Assembly: GCA_943356465.1 (NCBI GenBank)
Contig: CALREX010000003.1
Span: 135,667-199,666 of the forward strand
Direction of reading: 5' to 3'
Source of the DNA: Candidatus Peribacteria bacterium
GTDB taxonomy: Bacteria > Patescibacteriota > Gracilibacteria > UBA1369 > LOWO2-01-FULL-3
DNA length: 64,000 nt
The notes beneath the pieces were generated by a model that was not told where the DNA came from, searched no databases, and saw nothing but the letters and a program-made list of their open reading frames with translations. A program made the translations under genes and the position numbers. Shown one piece after another: positions 62,616-64,000 of this stretch (position 1 is the first letter of the stretch; every line of letters starts with the position of its first letter).

Positions 62616-62824
62616 AGCTTGCGACAGAACATTTCTTCGAGCTTGGGTACTTCTTTTGTGCATGAAAGTTTTCTCTAAAATATTACTGAGAGCGCTTTGC
62701 GTTCTATTGCTAAAAACATTAAAAATAAACAGAACAAGCACCCAAGCTCGAAGTAATATTTCAGAGAAAACACTTAATACAAAAATAAACGCAAAGCGCT
62801 CGAAGAAATGTTCTGTCACAAGCT
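62616..62824. repeat. nested and crossing inverted-repeat element between convergent genes
   Basis: Four inverted-repeat pairs lie in about 209 bases. Pair a: 62616-62642 with 62798-62824 (27 bases, one mismatch). Pair b: 62635-62648 with 62740-62753 (14, perfect). Pair c: 62668-62687 with 62752-62771 (20, one mismatch). Pair d: 62690-62703 with 62788-62801 (14, perfect). Order is a b c d, then b' c' d' a'. Thus a and c nest, while b, c and d cross one another. It separates mraY from the convergent DUF5667-like gene and may terminate both, or be a small mobile element. Confidence 0.85.
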
Positions 62825-62845
62825 ACCCTATTTTAATAATTAGAA

Positions 62846-64000
62846 TTATTTACCCATAAGCGGAGGCAAAACCTTATCCCCATCCATTTTCACGCCATAT
62901 TCATCGGAATTTTTCTGTTCGTCAGTTTTAATAGAACCAACAGCTGAAGTAGCAAATACATCAGTAGAACCAGTGTCTTTTGTAGAAATTCCATTATTAT
63001 CTTTTGCTATATCTTTTTTCTCTTCTTTCATAACACCCTGTACATCCAATGCCGCAGTCTTAAGCTCATTAATTCCATTATCATTTTTTGTGACAATCTT
63101 CGCAACATCAATATCATTGATTACTTTTTCAGCAAGTTTATCCTTAACTCCTTGATCCGCAGGCATATCCTGAATAACATTTATAACATCTTTCACATCA
63201 GTCTTATACCCCTCGAAAGCTTTGTCAAAAGCCTCCCCTTTTCCTTTTTCAGTAACAACATCTTGAGCATCAGAAAGCTTGCCTAAAGCATTGTCCATCT
63301 TTATAGCAACAAGGTCTTCAGGCTTCAAATCTCCGGAAGTTTCAAGGTCATCAAGACTGACTTTTGCGGCGTATAAAGGAGAATCAGGCAGCACAAGACT
63401 TAAGCTCTTTTTCTGTGCCAAAATTTTATCTTGAACATATTTATTAAGTTCATCGCCATATTTTGTATCTGTACTCGAAACATCTTTAACAAACGCATAA
63501 AAATTCTTCACATCTAAAGAAAATTTATCTATAGCATCCTTAGCCTTTTTCTTTTCATCATCAGATGCTGTAGCTGAAGAAAGCACCAACTGCGCTGTAA
63601 CAAAATTCTTTTCTGAAAGATCCAGTTCTATTTTTTTCTGTTTTACATCATCAAAAGTCAAAAACAAAACTGCATTTTCCTGAAGAGATTTTTCAAAAGA
63701 AACATTATTTGGAGTTATTCCAACACTCTTAATTTTAGCTGCAAGAAGCCTTTGTTCCGTATCAGCAACATATTTTTTATCATCACTAAGATTTGTTTTT
63801 ACCCAATCATCACTCTTTTCTATACTACTCAAATTACCAACACTGACATTTTTATCACTGTCCATCGTGACTTTTTGGCCACTCACAGCCTGATCCACTG
63901 CAGGACCGGAAATATCAACGACATGATTAAAAACCTGAACATCGGTTTTTTTGTCATTAACAGCCACATCAAAAGCCGCTTTTTTTGCAGTGACATAAAG
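62846..64000 (-). CDS. DUF5667-like exported protein, partial
   Basis: The frame runs through the window end without a stop or certain start (an internal GTG at 63967 is in frame), so the 5' part is missing. The visible 384 codons are polar and helical, rich in Lys, Asp and Val. The segment LPDSPLYAAKVSLDDLE at about the middle resembles the start of DUF5667, a domain of exported bacterial proteins with long helices. Two or three similar helical blocks occur. A surface helical bundle is likely; the function is unknown. Confidence 0.6.
   Translation of the reverse strand, partial: LYVTAKKAAFDVAVNDKKTDVQVFNHVVDISGPAVDQAVSGQKVTMDSDKNVSVGNLSSIEKSDDWVKTNLSDDKKYVADTEQRLLAAKIKSVGITPNNVSFEKSLQENAVLFLTFDDVKQKKIELDLSEKNFVTAQLVLSSATASDDEKKKAKDAIDKFSLDVKNFYAFVKDVSSTDTKYGDELNKYVQDKILAQKKSLSLVLPDSPLYAAKVSLDDLETSGDLKPEDLVAIKMDNALGKLSDAQDVVTEKGKGEAFDKAFEGYKTDVKDVINVIQDMPADQGVKDKLAEKVINDIDVAKIVTKNDNGINELKTAALDVQGVMKEEKKDIAKDNNGISTKDTGSTDVFATSAVGSIKTDEQKNSDEYGVKMDGDKVLPPLMGK

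Noticed and set aside
1..64000. Possible UGA-as-glycine code, common in some related phyla
   Set aside because: queE, the formiminotransferase gene and rpmH end at TGA exactly where their families end, and the large conserved genes contain no in-frame TGA.
1..64000. CRISPR array or cas genes
   Set aside because: No regularly spaced direct repeats and no Cas-like protein were seen on either strand.

Overview
The window is AT-rich, densely packed bacterial chromosome. It looks like a member of the Candidate Phyla Radiation (Patescibacteria). The signs are a single-membrane envelope gene set (SLH-domain proteins, LytR-CpsA-Psr protein, sortless wall enzymes), many short unknown membrane proteins, tandem T4SS-type pilins, a large type IV pilus repertoire, class II ribonucleotide reductase and very tight gene packing. 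TGA is used as a stop (queE, the formiminotransferase gene, rpmH), so this is not a lineage that reads UGA as glycine, such as Absconditabacteria. Peregrinibacteria or a relative is possible, but that is inference only.

Layout. 1-1465: queuosine precursor operon (queE end, queC, queF) and a 44-residue basic protein. 1469-5269: folC, then an ftsQ/sbp division pair and two unknown genes. 5361-8945: pilT followed by five consecutive two-helix pilin-like proteins. 8942-16169 (minus strand): a type IV pilus operon (PilN-like, PilO-like, PilC, four pilins/pseudopilins) followed by metG. 16267-20842: RNHCP protein, tilS, ftsH, hsp20, galU. 20960-24489: TPR protein, glutamate formiminotransferase, RNase P RNA, sugar-phosphate transferase. 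24499-33085: unknown gene, secA, methyltransferase, purL, purQ, small membrane protein. 33082-41763: ftsK, gltX, zinc-ribbon and PHP proteins, EF-like protein, ackA, PP2C-like membrane protein. 41862-46082: FTR1 permease, then the conserved rpmH-rnpA-yidC-jag block and an SLH/RlpA protein. 46147-55835: tRNA-Glu, unknown gene, DUF2207 protein, nrdJ, large charged protein, ComEC. 55937-64000: SLH/CAP protein, LCP protein, RsuA-type pseudouridine synthase, D,D-carboxypeptidase, mraY, and a DUF5667-like protein cut by the window end.

How the genes fit together. Many genes serve the envelope: Sec/YidC insertion, FtsH quality control, MraY and carboxypeptidase for peptidoglycan, LCP and polyprenyl-phosphate sugar transferase for wall glycopolymers, SLH proteins for surface anchoring, and FtsQ/Sbp/FtsK for division. 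Pili plus ComEC suggest DNA uptake or attachment to a partner cell. Both RNase P subunits are present but lie 20 kb apart. Promoters are recognisable as TTGNNN-17-TATAAT/TAAAAT. Intrinsic terminators are rare, and several convergent genes share their stop bases.

The most unusual signals are non-coding. A palindromic repeat occurs once between genes and once in frame inside purL, with compensatory stem changes. Between mraY and its convergent neighbour lies a 0.2-kb element made of four inverted-repeat pairs, three of which mutually cross.
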